Part shown: positions 8,065 through 18,082 of the stretch, in pieces
Numbering within the stretch: position 1 is the first letter of the stretch
Layout: each line of letters opens with the position of its first letter
Origin: Halocynthiibacter namhaensis
GTDB taxonomy: Bacteria; Pseudomonadota; Alphaproteobacteria; Rhodobacterales; Rhodobacteraceae
DNA length: 64,000 nucleotides
Assembly (NCBI RefSeq): GCF_000812685.1
Contig: NZ_JWIF01000065.1
Span: 30,576-94,575, forward strand
Reading direction: 5' to 3'
Translations under genes and position numbers: made by a program
The notes under the pieces: generated by a model
The model's database searches: none
What the model was told of the DNA's origin: nothing
The model's input: only the letters and a program-made list of their open reading frames with translations

Positions 8065-9288
8065 TTGGATTACTCCGCCAGTATCGACGCAGCGCTGCAA
8101 AGCCTGCATGACGAGGGCCGTTACCGGACCTTTATCGACATCGAACGCACGCGTGGGCAATTTCCCCATGCAACTTGGACACGCCCGGATGGCACTCAAA
8201 CCCCGGTCACTGTCTGGTGTGGCAATGATTACCTTGGCATGGGGCAAAACCCGGTTGTTCTAAAGGCAATGCATGATGCGATTGACGCAACAGGTGCGGG
8301 TTCTGGTGGCACACGCAATATTTCCGGCACGACCGTCTATCACAAACAGTTGGAAGCCAGCCTGGCCGATCTACATGGCAAAGAAGCAGCCTTGCTGTTT
8401 ACCTCAGCCTATATCGCCAATGACGCGACACTTTCCACATTGCCAAAGATTTTCCCTGGTCTGATCATCTATTCTGATGCGTTGAATCATGCCTCTATGA
8501 TTGAAGGTGTGCGTCGTAACGGTGGTGCGAAACGCGTGTTCCGTCACAATGACGTTGAACATCTGCGTGAACTACTGGCTGCCGATGACCCAAGCGTGCC
8601 AAAGCTGATCGCCTTTGAATCTATCTATTCCATGGATGGTGATTTCGGCCCGATTGAGGCGATCATCGAGCTGGCAGAAGAATTCAACGCGCTGACCTAT
8701 ATTGACGAGGTCCACGCGGTTGGCATGTATGGCCCGCGCGGGGGCGGGGTCTCGGAACAAGACAACCTGGCCCATCGCATCGACATCATCAATGGCACGC
8801 TTGCGAAAGCTTACGGCGTCATGGGTGGCTATATCACGGCCAGCGCGAAAATGGTGGATGCTGTGCGCTCTTATGCGCCAGGCTTTATCTTTACCACATC
8901 CTTGGCACCTGCTGTTGCTGCCGGGGCAACCGCGTCTATCGAATATGTGAAAAACGCACCTGAATTGCGCGCCCAGCATCAAACGCAGGCTGCGATCTTG
9001 AAGTTGCGTCTCAAAGGTTTGGGCCTGCCGATTATTGATCACGGCAGCCATATCGTGCCTGTGCATGTGGGCAATCCTGTGAAATGCAAGATGATTTCCG
9101 ACATGATGTTGGAAGATCACGGCATTTATGTGCAACCGATCAACTATCCAACAGTGCCGCGTGGCACCGAACGTTTGCGTTTCACACCGTCGCCGGTGCA
9201 TGGGCCGCGCGAAATGGACGCTTTGGTCACTGCGATGGATGGGCTTTGGTCGCATTGTGCGCTGAATCGTGCTGAAATGGCTGGATAA
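8065..9288 (+). CDS. hemA: 5-aminolevulinate synthase
   Basis: 407 residues, the usual length. It condenses glycine and succinyl-CoA to 5-aminolevulinate, the first step of tetrapyrrole synthesis in alphaproteobacteria (Shemin pathway), in the cytoplasm with PLP. Visible features: the N-terminus [10 protein letters not shown]...[10 protein letters not shown], the glycine-rich [11 protein letters not shown] loop, the PLP-contacting YIDEVHAVG, and the Schiff-base lysine in [14 protein letters not shown] (about residue 248). The start codon is TTG at 8065 with GAGGTG (8054-8059) upstream; family alignment supports this start. A candidate FNR box precedes it. The antisense frame open over its 3' half is a shadow. 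Confidence 0.97.
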   Translation: MDYSASIDAALQSLHDEGRYRTFIDIERTRGQFPHATWTRPDGTQTPVTVWCGNDYLGMGQNPVVLKAMHDAIDATGAGSGGTRNISGTTVYHKQLEASLADLHGKEAALLFTSAYIANDATLSTLPKIFPGLIIYSDALNHASMIEGVRRNGGAKRVFRHNDVEHLRELLAADDPSVPKLIAFESIYSMDGDFGPIEAIIELAEEFNALTYIDEVHAVGMYGPRGGGVSEQDNLAHRIDIINGTLAKAYGVMGGYITASAKMVDAVRSYAPGFIFTTSLAPAVAAGATASIEYVKNAPELRAQHQTQAAILKLRLKGLGLPIIDHGSHIVPVHVGNPVKCKMISDMMLEDHGIYVQPINYPTVPRGTERLRFTPSPVHGPREMDALVTAMDGLWSHCALNRAEMAG

Positions 9289-9432
9289 TTCCCCCTTTTT
9301 GTGAAAAATCATTTCATTATGCTATAAAAGTCTAACTGATCGGGTATAAGAGAATCACTCGGCAGTTGGGGCAATTGGGTGAGCACATCATTGTTAAGTG
9401 ATTGGTGCTATATATAAAAAAGGGACAAAGGG

Positions 9433-10632
9433 ATGATCGGCCGTTTTAGATCACCTGTGCAGGTAGAACCGGAAGGGCCGAAAGGCTTTGACGATTTTGT
9501 TGTGCGCCTTGGCGACATGATGCGCGGCGAGCGTGCCACCCTTGGAAAGTCACTGCTGGATGTGCAGCGCGAATTGAAGATCAAAGCATCTTATGTCGCC
9601 GCCATCGAAAACGCTGACCCTTCTGCTTTTGAAACACCAGGCTTTATCGCCGGATATGTCCGTTCTTATGCGCGTTATCTGGGGATGGATCCGGATGAAG
9701 CGTTCAGCATTTTTTGTGCTGAAAGCGGGTTTGAGACAGCCCATGGCATGTCATCAAACGCATCAACCCTAAAGAATAACCGAAAAGCCATGACGCCGGT
9801 TGTGGCATCGTCTGATCCATTTGCGGATCCGAACGCCAAGTTTATCCCACAAGACAACCATCGTTTTTCTGCCGTTCAACCTGGCGCGCTTGGATCCTTG
9901 GCTGTGCTTATTGCATTGACCGGTGCGATTGGTTTTGGCGTTTGGACCGTGTTGAAAGAAATTCAACGGGTTGATATCGCACAGGAAATTAGTTCTGAAA
10001 TCATTACGGATGATTTACAGTTAACGGGACATGATCCATTGGCACGTCGCGAAAGCGGGGATATCGTTGTGGCAGCGATTGCCGCGTCAGATGCTGCTGC
10101 GTTTGAACGTTTGTATCGTCCCGAAGCTCTTGAAGTACCGGTTCTTGTGTCACGTGATGGCCCGATCGGGACGCTTGATCCATCCACAACGGGTGCCTTC
10201 GCCCCGACGCAATTCGCCAATGACGCGGCTGTAGATCTACCGCTGCGCGTTGCCGCTGCTGGGTATCTTGAGGGCGAGACCGAAGTGCAAGTGACGGCAG
10301 AGACCGCACCTGAATTGCGTTTGGTTGCTGTGCGTGCCTCTTGGGTGCGGGTACGTGGCGCAGGTGGCGCGATCTTGTTTGAAAAAATCATGAACGCTGG
10401 CGACGAATATATTCCCCCTCAAACAGAAGAGCCTGCCACATTGAAGGCGGGTGAATCTGGCGCAGTGTATTTTGCGATGGGTGATAAGATGTATGGCCCT
10501 GTTGGTCCACGCGGTCAGGTGACTTCGGAAGTTGTATTGTCTGCGGCATCGGTGTCGGAAACCTATGAGATTGCGGATCTCGACGCGGATCAAGATCTCG
10601 CCCGTGTTGTTGCGGAAGCACTTCCTGAGTAA
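9433..10632 (+). CDS. RodZ-like helix-turn-helix membrane protein (DUF4115)
   Basis: 399 residues. The N-terminal HTH_25 domain (about 17-90) has GKSLLDVQRELKIKASYVAAIEN and FIAGYVRSYARYLGMDP, hallmarks of RodZ. One membrane helix lies at about 155-175 (SLAVLIALTGAIGFGVW). The C-terminal periplasmic part (about 270-370) matches DUF4115, with VRASWVRVRGAGG. RodZ links MreB to the elongation machinery; alphaproteobacterial versions commonly sit directly before ispG, as here (about 110 bases). An AGGG-rich ribosome site precedes the ATG. Confidence 0.85.
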   Translation: MIGRFRSPVQVEPEGPKGFDDFVVRLGDMMRGERATLGKSLLDVQRELKIKASYVAAIENADPSAFETPGFIAGYVRSYARYLGMDPDEAFSIFCAESGFETAHGMSSNASTLKNNRKAMTPVVASSDPFADPNAKFIPQDNHRFSAVQPGALGSLAVLIALTGAIGFGVWTVLKEIQRVDIAQEISSEIITDDLQLTGHDPLARRESGDIVVAAIAASDAAAFERLYRPEALEVPVLVSRDGPIGTLDPSTTGAFAPTQFANDAAVDLPLRVAAAGYLEGETEVQVTAETAPELRLVAVRASWVRVRGAGGAILFEKIMNAGDEYIPPQTEEPATLKAGESGAVYFAMGDKMYGPVGPRGQVTSEVVLSAASVSETYEIADLDADQDLARVVAEALPE

Positions 10633-10741
10633 CTCCCGAACTGCAGCGACTGCGAAGATTTAGCGCGGGCACAGCCATTGCAGAGCCTGCCGAGCCTGCG
10701 TATATTTGCGCCAACGCACATCCCAAAAGCAGAGAACCGTC

Positions 10742-11869
10742 ATGACCCACAATCACATTCGTCCATGGCGCAATATCGAACGTCGTAAGTCACGTCAGAT
10801 TATGGTGGGGAATGTACCCGTTGGGGGGGATGCGCCGATTGCGGTGCAAACAATGACCAACACGTTAACCACCGATGCTAAGGCGACGATTGAACAGGTT
10901 CTGCGTTGTGCCGAGGCTGGTGCCGACATCGTGCGGGTTTCGGTTCCAGACGAGGCCTCATCAAAGGCGCTTAAAGAAATCGTGCGTGAAAGTCCGGTCC
11001 CGATCATTGCGGACATCCATTTCCATTACAAACGCGGCATTGAAGCGGCTGAGGCGGGTGCGGCCTGTCTGCGGATTAACCCTGGGAATATCGGTAAGGA
11101 ATCGCGGGTACGTGAGGTAATCAAAGCGGCACGGGATAACAATTGTTCCATGCGTATTGGGGTGAATGCTGGATCTCTTGAGAAACACCTGCTTGATAAA
11201 TATGCGGAACCTTGCCCTGACGCGATGGTTGAAAGTGGTCTGGATCACATCAAAATCCTGCAAGACAACGATTTTCACAATTTTAAGATTTCGCTGAAGG
11301 CCTCTGATGTGTTCATGACGGCCGCTGCCTATCACAGCCTGTCTGAACTCACGGATGCACCGATCCACCTTGGCGTGACCGAAGCCGGTGGTTTGATTTC
11401 GGGCACTGTAAAAAGCGCGATTGGCATGGGAAACCTGCTTTGGGCGGGGATCGGTGACACCATCCGCGTCAGCCTGTCAGCGCCGCCGGAAGAAGAAGTG
11501 AAAATGGGCTTTGAGATTTTGAAATCTCTGGGTCTGCGTCACCGCGGCGTGAACATCATTTCCTGCCCAAGCTGTGCGCGCCAGGGCTTTGACGTGATCA
11601 AAACCGTCGAGGCGCTTGAAACCCGTCTGGCCCATATCCACACCCCCATGAGCCTGTCGATCATTGGCTGTGTGGTCAACGGCCCGGGCGAGGCTTTGAT
11701 GACGGATGTAGGGTTCACCGGCGGTGGGGCTGGGTCTGGCATGGTCTATTTGGCGGGTAAGGTCAGCCATAAGCTTAGCAATGATCAGATGATTGATCAC
11801 ATCGTTGAACAGGTTGAAGATCATGCTGCAAAGGTTGAAGCCGCGAATGCTGCTGATGCTGCCGAATAA
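10742..11869 (+). CDS. ispG: 4-hydroxy-3-methylbut-2-enyl diphosphate synthase (IspG/GcpE)
   Basis: 375 residues from the ATG at 10742. It is the penultimate MEP-pathway enzyme, converting cyclic MEcPP to HMBPP with a 4Fe-4S cluster. The N-terminal TIM-barrel contains VQTMTNT and the ADIHFHYK segment. The cluster ligands are visible in [11 protein letters not shown] (two Cys) and [10 protein letters not shown] (third Cys) in the C-terminal domain. It is likely co-transcribed with the RodZ-like gene upstream. The C-terminus carries an Ala-rich tail (ANAADAAE). Confidence 0.97.
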   Translation: MTHNHIRPWRNIERRKSRQIMVGNVPVGGDAPIAVQTMTNTLTTDAKATIEQVLRCAEAGADIVRVSVPDEASSKALKEIVRESPVPIIADIHFHYKRGIEAAEAGAACLRINPGNIGKESRVREVIKAARDNNCSMRIGVNAGSLEKHLLDKYAEPCPDAMVESGLDHIKILQDNDFHNFKISLKASDVFMTAAAYHSLSELTDAPIHLGVTEAGGLISGTVKSAIGMGNLLWAGIGDTIRVSLSAPPEEEVKMGFEILKSLGLRHRGVNIISCPSCARQGFDVIKTVEALETRLAHIHTPMSLSIIGCVVNGPGEALMTDVGFTGGGAGSGMVYLAGKVSHKLSNDQMIDHIVEQVEDHAAKVEAANAADAAE

Positions 11870-11989
11870 CCGGATATTCAAAGCCCCCAGCTGTCAGAAA
11901 TTCTCAATCTCTACAGCGTTTTGTTGAAAATACAGGGATACTTGCCTAATCTCTCCAAAGAGCGGGGTTTAGGGACGGGTCAGCTGCAA

Positions 11990-13048
11990 ATGTATCGAGC
12001 TTTCAGCGTTTTTTTATGTTTTCTATTCGTATTTGTGACCCAAGCGAGGGCCGAAACTGAATATCCGCCCTATAGCAATTTATACGTCAATGATTATGCA
12101 GCGATCATTGATCGCCGAGATGAAATCTATATCCAAGACGCGCTTGAGGCATTGCGAACGGAAACCGGAATTGAATTCACGGTACTGACGATACGAAATA
12201 CCTCATTATATGATCATCACGGCCCGATTGAGCCTTTCGCCACGGGCCTTTTTAACCATTGGGGGATCGGCAATGCCGCAAAAAATGATGGCGTCCTGAT
12301 GCTGATTTCCCGAAATGATCGGAAAATGCGCATCGAAGTCGGATCCGGTTATGGGCGAACCAAAGACCGCCCGATGAAACGTATTATCGACAATATCATT
12401 ATTCCGGATTTCAAAAGAGACGCCTATTCCAGTGGCATTCGCAGAGGTGTCGATGCGGTTGTTTATGATCTCGCCGGTTATTACCCAGGCGATAAGGACA
12501 GTGGTTTTGTGACCAGAAGCATCAACCGGGTGGACCGCTTCATTGACCGGTTTTCTGGGTGGTTTGTTGCTGCGCTTGCGGCCATATTTGGTGGCGCGGC
12601 TTTGGTCTATAAACGGTGGCGTCGCAGATCGCCCAGAAAGTGCCCAAGGGATGGTTCGCGCATGTCGCGGCTTGACGAGGATCAGGATAATGAGCATCTG
12701 TATGACGGCCAGAAGACCGAAGAACATCTGAAAAGCGTTGATTATGATGTCTGGACCTGCCGCCAATGTGATCATGTAACGATAGAAGCATATCGCAGTT
12801 GGTACACACGGTATGGTGCGTGCCGCCTTTGCAATTATCAAACGTTGCAAGGTGATACGACGATACTTAATCATGCGACCACCAGTTCCACTGGTCTGAA
12901 GCGTATTGATTATCATTGCCACAATTGTCGCTCGGAATATTCGGCGACGGTTACGATCGCGCGCATAAGCAACTCATCCTCTCGTGGCGGTGGATCGTCT
13001 TTTGGGGGCGGGTCCTCTTCCGGGGGCGGGGCAAGCGGCAGTTGGTGA
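11990..13048 (+). CDS. TPM-domain (YgcG-like) secreted/membrane protein with CxxC pairs
   Basis: 352 residues from the ATG at 11990, where a signal peptide (about 1-22, ending TQARA) begins; an upstream in-frame start would bury it. The TPM_phosphatase domain covers about 30-155 (YPPYSNLYVNDYA, DGVLMLISRNDRKMRIEVGSGYG). A membrane helix follows at about 185-205 (WFVAALAAIFGGAAL). The cytoplasmic tail has three CxxC pairs (CRQC, CRLC, CHNC) plus an earlier single Cys, suggesting zinc ribbons. It ends in a Gly/Ser tail closing with GASGSW, as in other TPM proteins. Biochemical role unclear; TPM proteins in photosystem assembly are a distant comparison. Confidence 0.8.
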   Translation: MYRAFSVFLCFLFVFVTQARAETEYPPYSNLYVNDYAAIIDRRDEIYIQDALEALRTETGIEFTVLTIRNTSLYDHHGPIEPFATGLFNHWGIGNAAKNDGVLMLISRNDRKMRIEVGSGYGRTKDRPMKRIIDNIIIPDFKRDAYSSGIRRGVDAVVYDLAGYYPGDKDSGFVTRSINRVDRFIDRFSGWFVAALAAIFGGAALVYKRWRRRSPRKCPRDGSRMSRLDEDQDNEHLYDGQKTEEHLKSVDYDVWTCRQCDHVTIEAYRSWYTRYGACRLCNYQTLQGDTTILNHATTSSTGLKRIDYHCHNCRSEYSATVTIARISNSSSRGGGSSFGGGSSSGGGASGSW

Positions 13049-13063
13049 GGCGGGGCAGCGTAC

Positions 13064-13097
13064 GCATCTACAGGGGCATGTTTACCCTTTTAGATGC
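13064..13097 (+). terminator. Hairpin after the TPM gene
   Basis: GCATCTA and TAGATGC enclose a further GGGG/CCCT pairing with a T-rich loop side. This is a plausible but not classical terminator. The rest of 13098-13304, between convergent genes, shows nothing I can name. Confidence 0.4.
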
Positions 13098-13304
13098 ATA
13101 ACCATCCCGATCATGATCACCACACGCGGAAGAAACTCCCCGCGTGACTTGTCGGATGAGAGGCCCCAACTGGGGCGGATCACGGCCTTCCCCCGAGGTT
13201 TGACACATCTCGGCTCACTCAGATATCCGTACAGGGCGGCGCCGCCTCTTTACGATGGTGATAGCAGTACCTGACAGATATGAATGCGACACACCGACGG
13301 AGGT

Positions 13305-14237
13305 TCATTCTTCCGGGCGGAGTTCCGTGCTGTCAGCATGCCAGACTTCTGCAATGCGCAGGGGCAGGGCGCATGTCTCAATCTGCCGGGAGAAAACCTT
13401 CATCAGCGCGAGCTTATCAGGCACAAAGGGCGAGATGTTGAAATGACGGTACGGGCGGCTGATCGCAATCAATATCTGGCCGTTATCAATGCATAGCGAT
13501 TCAAAATCCGACCAAGCGTAAAGCCGTTCGTTTGTTTCGCGGATCAGCCGGAAAATGCTCTCCAGAGTTCCCGTAACATCTTCTTCCCTCCCATTGAAAA
13601 ACACCGCATGTAGCCCATCGCCTTCGATCACAGCGAATTCACACTCCAACCGGTGCTTGCGTGGCGCATTGCCACCAAAGGGTTCTATAATTGCTCGGGT
13701 CAGCGCGCCCTTGACCGGGCGTATCAGCAGATCAGGAAAATGATCCGGTGCGCTCATAGTGATCAGGTGTCCGGAAAAATCTACACGTTTCTTTTTGTTT
13801 GCCCGGTGCGAGATTTCGAACTGGTCCATACGCAGATCGATGTCGCCATATAGGCCCGATATCCCCTGTTCCACATCAATGCTGTGATTTGGGAACATAC
13901 CCATCTGTGCAGCACGTGAAACCATTTCGTTGCTTTCAGGGGACCCATAGGCATAGTTCAAGCCCAGGCTTTCACATAAAAGTGGCAGCGCGCGATGGTT
14001 CAGTCTCTTTCGGGCTGCTTCTGCAAACAAGGCCCAGCCGACTATAGGAATAGCAACAGATATGACCAGCACAAGCGCCGGTTTGTCGTATGAATTGAGG
14101 AAAAATACAAAAAACACGAACAGGGCCAATGCCAGCACGCCGATCCCAAGCAGGATCATGCGTTTACGCCAGGCGAGAAAATCCTCGGCTATATGTTCAA
14201 GCGCGGAAAGGTCAGTGATTGGTTTTTCCGCGCTCAT
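13305..14237 (-). CDS. DUF3137 membrane protein
   Basis: 310 residues. Two membrane helices lie near the N-terminus (about 27-47 and 53-73), followed by a soluble domain with YGSPESNEM, GLYGDIDLRMDQFEISH and the LRMDQ-like segments typical of DUF3137. The start codon lies 5 bases after the stop of the DsbA-like gene, so the two are translated from one message. Function is unknown for the family. I see no enzymatic motif. Confidence 0.75.
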   Translation of the reverse strand: MSAEKPITDLSALEHIAEDFLAWRKRMILLGIGVLALALFVFFVFFLNSYDKPALVLVISVAIPIVGWALFAEAARKRLNHRALPLLCESLGLNYAYGSPESNEMVSRAAQMGMFPNHSIDVEQGISGLYGDIDLRMDQFEISHRANKKKRVDFSGHLITMSAPDHFPDLLIRPVKGALTRAIIEPFGGNAPRKHRLECEFAVIEGDGLHAVFFNGREEDVTGTLESIFRLIRETNERLYAWSDFESLCIDNGQILIAISRPYRHFNISPFVPDKLALMKVFSRQIETCALPLRIAEVWHADSTELRPEE

Positions 14238-14242
14238 TTTTC

Positions 14243-15007
14243 TTAACCTTCGTCGCGCTGGTCCGCTACGATCTGTTGCATACCATCCAGCGGCAGGTAG
14301 CCGCGCAGCATGTGGTCGCCGATCACAAAGCTTGGAGTGCCAGAAATCTGCATGCGTTGCCCCAGAAGGCGTGTGTCACGGATGGCTGTGGCCACGTCTT
14401 CTGATTCCATCTGTACTGCAATCGCCGCCATATCATGGCCAAATTCGCTCGCAATGCGTGTCAGGCTGGCCTCGTTCACGGCCCCGCGCATCGCCATCAT
14501 CGCATCAGATACATTCTGATAGGCTTCATCCCCATGCAGTTGCTTCACCGCGATGGCAAAGCGGCTGGCCAATACGCTTTCGTCCCCCAAAATTGGGTAT
14601 TCTTTCACGATCAAGCGGATGTTTGGGTCGGCTTCAATCATGGCTTTCACTTCGGGATGGGCGCGTTTGCAATAGCCACAACGGTAATCCAAGAATTCAA
14701 CCACGGTGATATCACCATCGGGGTTTCCGCCCTGCCAGGAAAAACCGTCATTGTGTAGCGCGTCAAGGTTTGCTGCAATAAGATCAACATCTTGCGCGGC
14801 TTCCTGTTGCTGTTCGCGTTCCTGTAAAATGGCGACCGCATCCATGATCACTTGTGGGTTTTCCAGAAGATATTCGCGAACGGCTTCGCCAAAATCAGCG
14901 CGTTCCGCATCGGTCATGGTGGCAAGGTCAAGGGCCCCAGCAGAGAAGGCAGAGCTGCCAGCAAGGCAAAGCCCAAGGGCGGTGGTCTTTAGGAAATTAC
15001 GGATCAT
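14243..15007 (-). CDS. DsbA-family thiol oxidoreductase
   Basis: 254 residues with a signal peptide (about 1-25). The thioredoxin fold has the active site CGYC in LDYRCGYCKRAHPE (about residue 106) and the cis-Pro loop ISGTPSFVIG (about 225). An N-terminal extension (LLENPQVIMDAVAIL) is typical of Com1/BdbD-like members in alphaproteobacteria. It forms or shuffles disulfides in periplasmic proteins. It is the second gene of an operon: the M48 protease gene ends 19 bases upstream and DUF3137 begins 5 bases downstream. No DsbB is present. Confidence 0.9.
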   Translation of the reverse strand: MIRNFLKTTALGLCLAGSSAFSAGALDLATMTDAERADFGEAVREYLLENPQVIMDAVAILQEREQQQEAAQDVDLIAANLDALHNDGFSWQGGNPDGDITVVEFLDYRCGYCKRAHPEVKAMIEADPNIRLIVKEYPILGDESVLASRFAIAVKQLHGDEAYQNVSDAMMAMRGAVNEASLTRIASEFGHDMAAIAVQMESEDVATAIRDTRLLGQRMQISGTPSFVIGDHMLRGYLPLDGMQQIVADQRDEG

Positions 15008-15026
15008 TCTGTCTCTCTCTGGTCAA

Positions 15027-16379
15027 TTATTGCGTCGTTCGTAACACATCTTGAGCCCGGTTCCACCCCTGTGATCCGCGCGGGAGTTGATCTGCCGCAC
15101 GTTGTGCGTGGATCTTGGCGTTGCGCATATTCCCAGTCAGGGCAAAACGTTCGGCTGTCACAAGGGACGCCAAGCCCGGATTGCCGGTTTTGCTGTAAAC
15201 CAACGCCAAGTCTCGCAACATCCGGGGTTGGCGTGGATCATGGGCATAGGATCGTTCCAGCACGGTTTTGGCGCTGGCCAAACTGGAACGTGTGTCAGCT
15301 GCAAGCAAGGACCGTCCATATCCCGCCAAGATCAGCGGTTGATTGGGCAAAATGTCTGCTGCCCGGCGATAAGAACGCACGGCACCGGCGGGATCGCGGC
15401 TTTCCAGCAGGATTTGCCCTTTAAGTTCATGGTAATAGGGATCATTTGGCCGGGCGGTGATCAATGCGTCGATATTGGCAATCGCTTTGCGGGTGTTGGC
15501 CTGACGATGCAGAGCAATGGCCCGCTGAAGCAACACAGTTTCGGTCACATCGCTGCCACGCAGATTGCGCAAACGGCGCAGGGTTTGGCGTGAATTTCCG
15601 GTGAACGACGACAGTTTCGCACGCGAGCGGTCAAACCAATATTGTGCGGCCGGGGTGATGTCATTGCCGCCGCTATAAGCCGCAGCATAGCCCCGTACCT
15701 GACGACGTCGATCGGCAGAAAGCGGGTGGGTTCTGGCATATGGGTCTTGACGGCCTGCGGATAAAACTTCCTGTCCGTGCAGTAAATCAAGCACCCGGAC
15801 CATGGCTTCGGGATCAACCCCGGCATTGGCCATAAAGCGTGCGCCGGATTGATCTGCTGAGCTTTCTTCACCGCGTGTATGGGCGAACAACACGCGTTGT
15901 GCTGATCCAGCGCTGCCAAGCGCGATACCTGAGGCGGCCTCTGGGCTGCCAGCGGCGGCGACCACGGCTGACAACAGCAGGCCAAAGCCCGCCGCCGTGC
16001 GTGAAGATCGCATGTTTGCCAAGCGTCGCGAGATATGGCCATTGGCGATATGCGCCGCTTCATGGGCGATGACCGCTTGCAGCATTGAGGGATCTTCCAT
16101 GCGGGTGATCAGGCCTGAATGAATGAAAATGTGCCGGGTATCAATGATGAATGCGTTTAGGGATCGATCATTCAAAATTATGATCTTTACCCGCGCGGGC
16201 GACAGGCCTGCGGCGTTTAAAATGGGGGTTGCCAGCTGTGTCAGGGAATGTTCAAGTTCAGCGTCCCGGATCAAATTTTGGGCATTGGCGTTCTGCGATG
16301 GCAGGGTCATAAGCCCGGCAACACAAAGCAGCTGAAGCGGACGGGTCAGGTGTTTTCGAACGAATGAGATGACGGTCAT
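15027..16379 (-). CDS. M48-family metalloprotease with TPR region (BepA/YfgC-like)
   Basis: 450 residues. A signal peptide (about 1-33, ending ANA) sends it to the periplasm. The zinc motif is HEAAH in AVIAHEAAHIANGH (about residue 104), and ESSADQSGARF gives the third ligand (Glu). The C-terminal third contains TPR-like helices (ANIDALITARPNDPYYHELKGQ). BepA-type proteins act in outer-membrane protein quality control. It leads the operon with the DsbA-like and DUF3137 genes. It is divergent from the amidase gene across 247 bases. Confidence 0.88.
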   Translation of the reverse strand: MTVISFVRKHLTRPLQLLCVAGLMTLPSQNANAQNLIRDAELEHSLTQLATPILNAAGLSPARVKIIILNDRSLNAFIIDTRHIFIHSGLITRMEDPSMLQAVIAHEAAHIANGHISRRLANMRSSRTAAGFGLLLSAVVAAAGSPEAASGIALGSAGSAQRVLFAHTRGEESSADQSGARFMANAGVDPEAMVRVLDLLHGQEVLSAGRQDPYARTHPLSADRRRQVRGYAAAYSGGNDITPAAQYWFDRSRAKLSSFTGNSRQTLRRLRNLRGSDVTETVLLQRAIALHRQANTRKAIANIDALITARPNDPYYHELKGQILLESRDPAGAVRSYRRAADILPNQPLILAGYGRSLLAADTRSSLASAKTVLERSYAHDPRQPRMLRDLALVYSKTGNPGLASLVTAERFALTGNMRNAKIHAQRAADQLPRGSQGWNRAQDVLRTTQ

Positions 16380-16626
16380 TTAGATCCTTATCGGCAATCG
16401 CCAGTGGAATTTTCATCAGTGTAGGGGGCCGTGTTTGTCCAGCGCAAGTGGTGATCAGGCAGGTGCCGCGAATGTTACATCCGTCCAGCAGAAATGCGCC
16501 GAGGTCGTGGGGAATTACCGCTGAAACAGGTGAGGTGATGCAAAAAGAAAGCTGCTGATCTGATCTGGATGACACCAGAGGTTTGAAGCCCTATAAGGGC
16601 CAAAACAGAATTCAGGCAGGGCCATC

Positions 16627-17913
16627 ATGAAGATCCGTTCAAATGTGAAACATGCGTCTGTCTTAGGCCCCATTCCCCGTATGTTGCGTGTGGTCGCCCT
16701 GTGTTTGGGCTTGGCACCGGCTTTGAGTTCAACGGTTTACGCGCAATCAACCTTTACGGCCCAGGCCCGTGTTTTGCCGGATGAAACGGTGATCACCTCG
16801 CAGCGCGACGGTGGGTTTGAACTGCGCATTGGGCTGTCACGCGGTGTGCCGTTCCAAGTATATACTTTGGCTGATCCCATGCGTTTGGTGATGGACTTTA
16901 GCGAAGTTTCCTGGCGTGGCCTTGATCGCGATCACCTCTTGGATTTGCCGCAGGTCACCACTTTGCGTGCGGGTGCACTGCGCCCGGGTTGGACACGCCT
17001 TGTTTTGGGGTTGGATCAACCCCTTGCTGTGCAGGCCGCGAATATGGATATCGACGCCGCCAGCCAAGAAGCGGCGTTGACCCTGCGGGTCCGGCCCGTG
17101 CCCTTGCAAGACTTTGTGGCGCAATCCGGTGCACCAGTGGGCGCGCAATCCGTTGATGGCAAAGGCATTGAGGTAAGTGGCGAAATGATCCAGCGTCAGC
17201 GGGGGGATCGTGCCTTGGTGATCGTGCTTGATCCAGGCCATGGCGGGGTTGATCCAGGCGCGCAGCGGGCGGGCCTGAACGAGGCGGATTTGATGCTTGA
17301 TTTCGCCCGCGCATTGCGTGAGGAACTGGTGCGCAGCGGTGGGTTTGATGTGGTTCTGACACGCAATGACAACAGCTTTGTGTCGCTTGAACGTCGTGTC
17401 AGTATTGCACGATCCGCGCGCGCAGATCTGTTTGTGTCCTTGCATGCGGACACGGTGTCAGAGGGGCGCGCGACGGGCACGACCGTTTACACACTGTCCG
17501 AGGATGCAACGGATGTCGCTTCGGCCCTCTTGGCAGAACGCCATGATCGCGAAGATCTTTTGGCGGGCGTTGACCTAAGCCAGCATGACGATCAGGTGGC
17601 GATGGTTCTGATGGATCTGGCCCGGCGTGAAACTGCCCCGCGCAGCACACGGCTTGCGCAACGTTTGGTGGATATGATCGGGCAGGAAGTCGGGCACCTT
17701 TATAAACATCCGCATTTGGAAGCTGGGTTTTCGGTGCTCAAAGCCCCTGATATTCCATCGGTCTTGATCGAATTGGGCTTTATGAATAACCCGTCTGACT
17801 TACGGCGTATCCAATCGCGCGAGTGGGAAGCTGCGATGACAGTGGCAATCAGCAAAGCCTTGCAAATTTGGATGTTGGAAGATGCCGCCGAAGCCCAGCT
17901 GTTGCGGCAGTGA
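16627..17913 (+). CDS. N-acetylmuramoyl-L-alanine amidase (AMIN + Amidase_3)
   Basis: 428 residues with a signal peptide (about 1-38, VYAQ). The AMIN domain (about 40-150) holds the protein at septal peptidoglycan. The Amidase_3 domain (about 195-415) shows the zinc ligands in LDPGHGGVDPGA (His), NEADLML (Glu) and SLHADT (His), and the catalytic Glu in IPSVLIELGFMNN. It cleaves the bond between muramic acid and the stem peptide during daughter-cell separation. The gene for penicillin-binding protein 1A follows 169 bases downstream on the same strand, so synthesis and cleavage of the wall are encoded together. Confidence 0.95.
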   Translation: MKIRSNVKHASVLGPIPRMLRVVALCLGLAPALSSTVYAQSTFTAQARVLPDETVITSQRDGGFELRIGLSRGVPFQVYTLADPMRLVMDFSEVSWRGLDRDHLLDLPQVTTLRAGALRPGWTRLVLGLDQPLAVQAANMDIDAASQEAALTLRVRPVPLQDFVAQSGAPVGAQSVDGKGIEVSGEMIQRQRGDRALVIVLDPGHGGVDPGAQRAGLNEADLMLDFARALREELVRSGGFDVVLTRNDNSFVSLERRVSIARSARADLFVSLHADTVSEGRATGTTVYTLSEDATDVASALLAERHDREDLLAGVDLSQHDDQVAMVLMDLARRETAPRSTRLAQRLVDMIGQEVGHLYKHPHLEAGFSVLKAPDIPSVLIELGFMNNPSDLRRIQSREWEAAMTVAISKALQIWMLEDAAEAQLLRQ

Positions 17914-18082
17914 AGCACGCCAGATCGGCTGTGACTTGTGACATGGGGTTTCCAGGCAACAGACAGCCGAAGCGTTTTGACGGTTGGCCTTCAGGCCAGT
18001 ATGTTGCGCGGATAAGAATCGCGGTTCTGTGCTATTGTGCAGAACAAGAGAACAGACAGCCAGAGCAGGCCGGAGCACCACA

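Noticed and set aside
8572..9312. 246-codon antisense frame over hemA
   Set aside because: A shadow of hemA codon bias; the hemA reading has all the family motifs.
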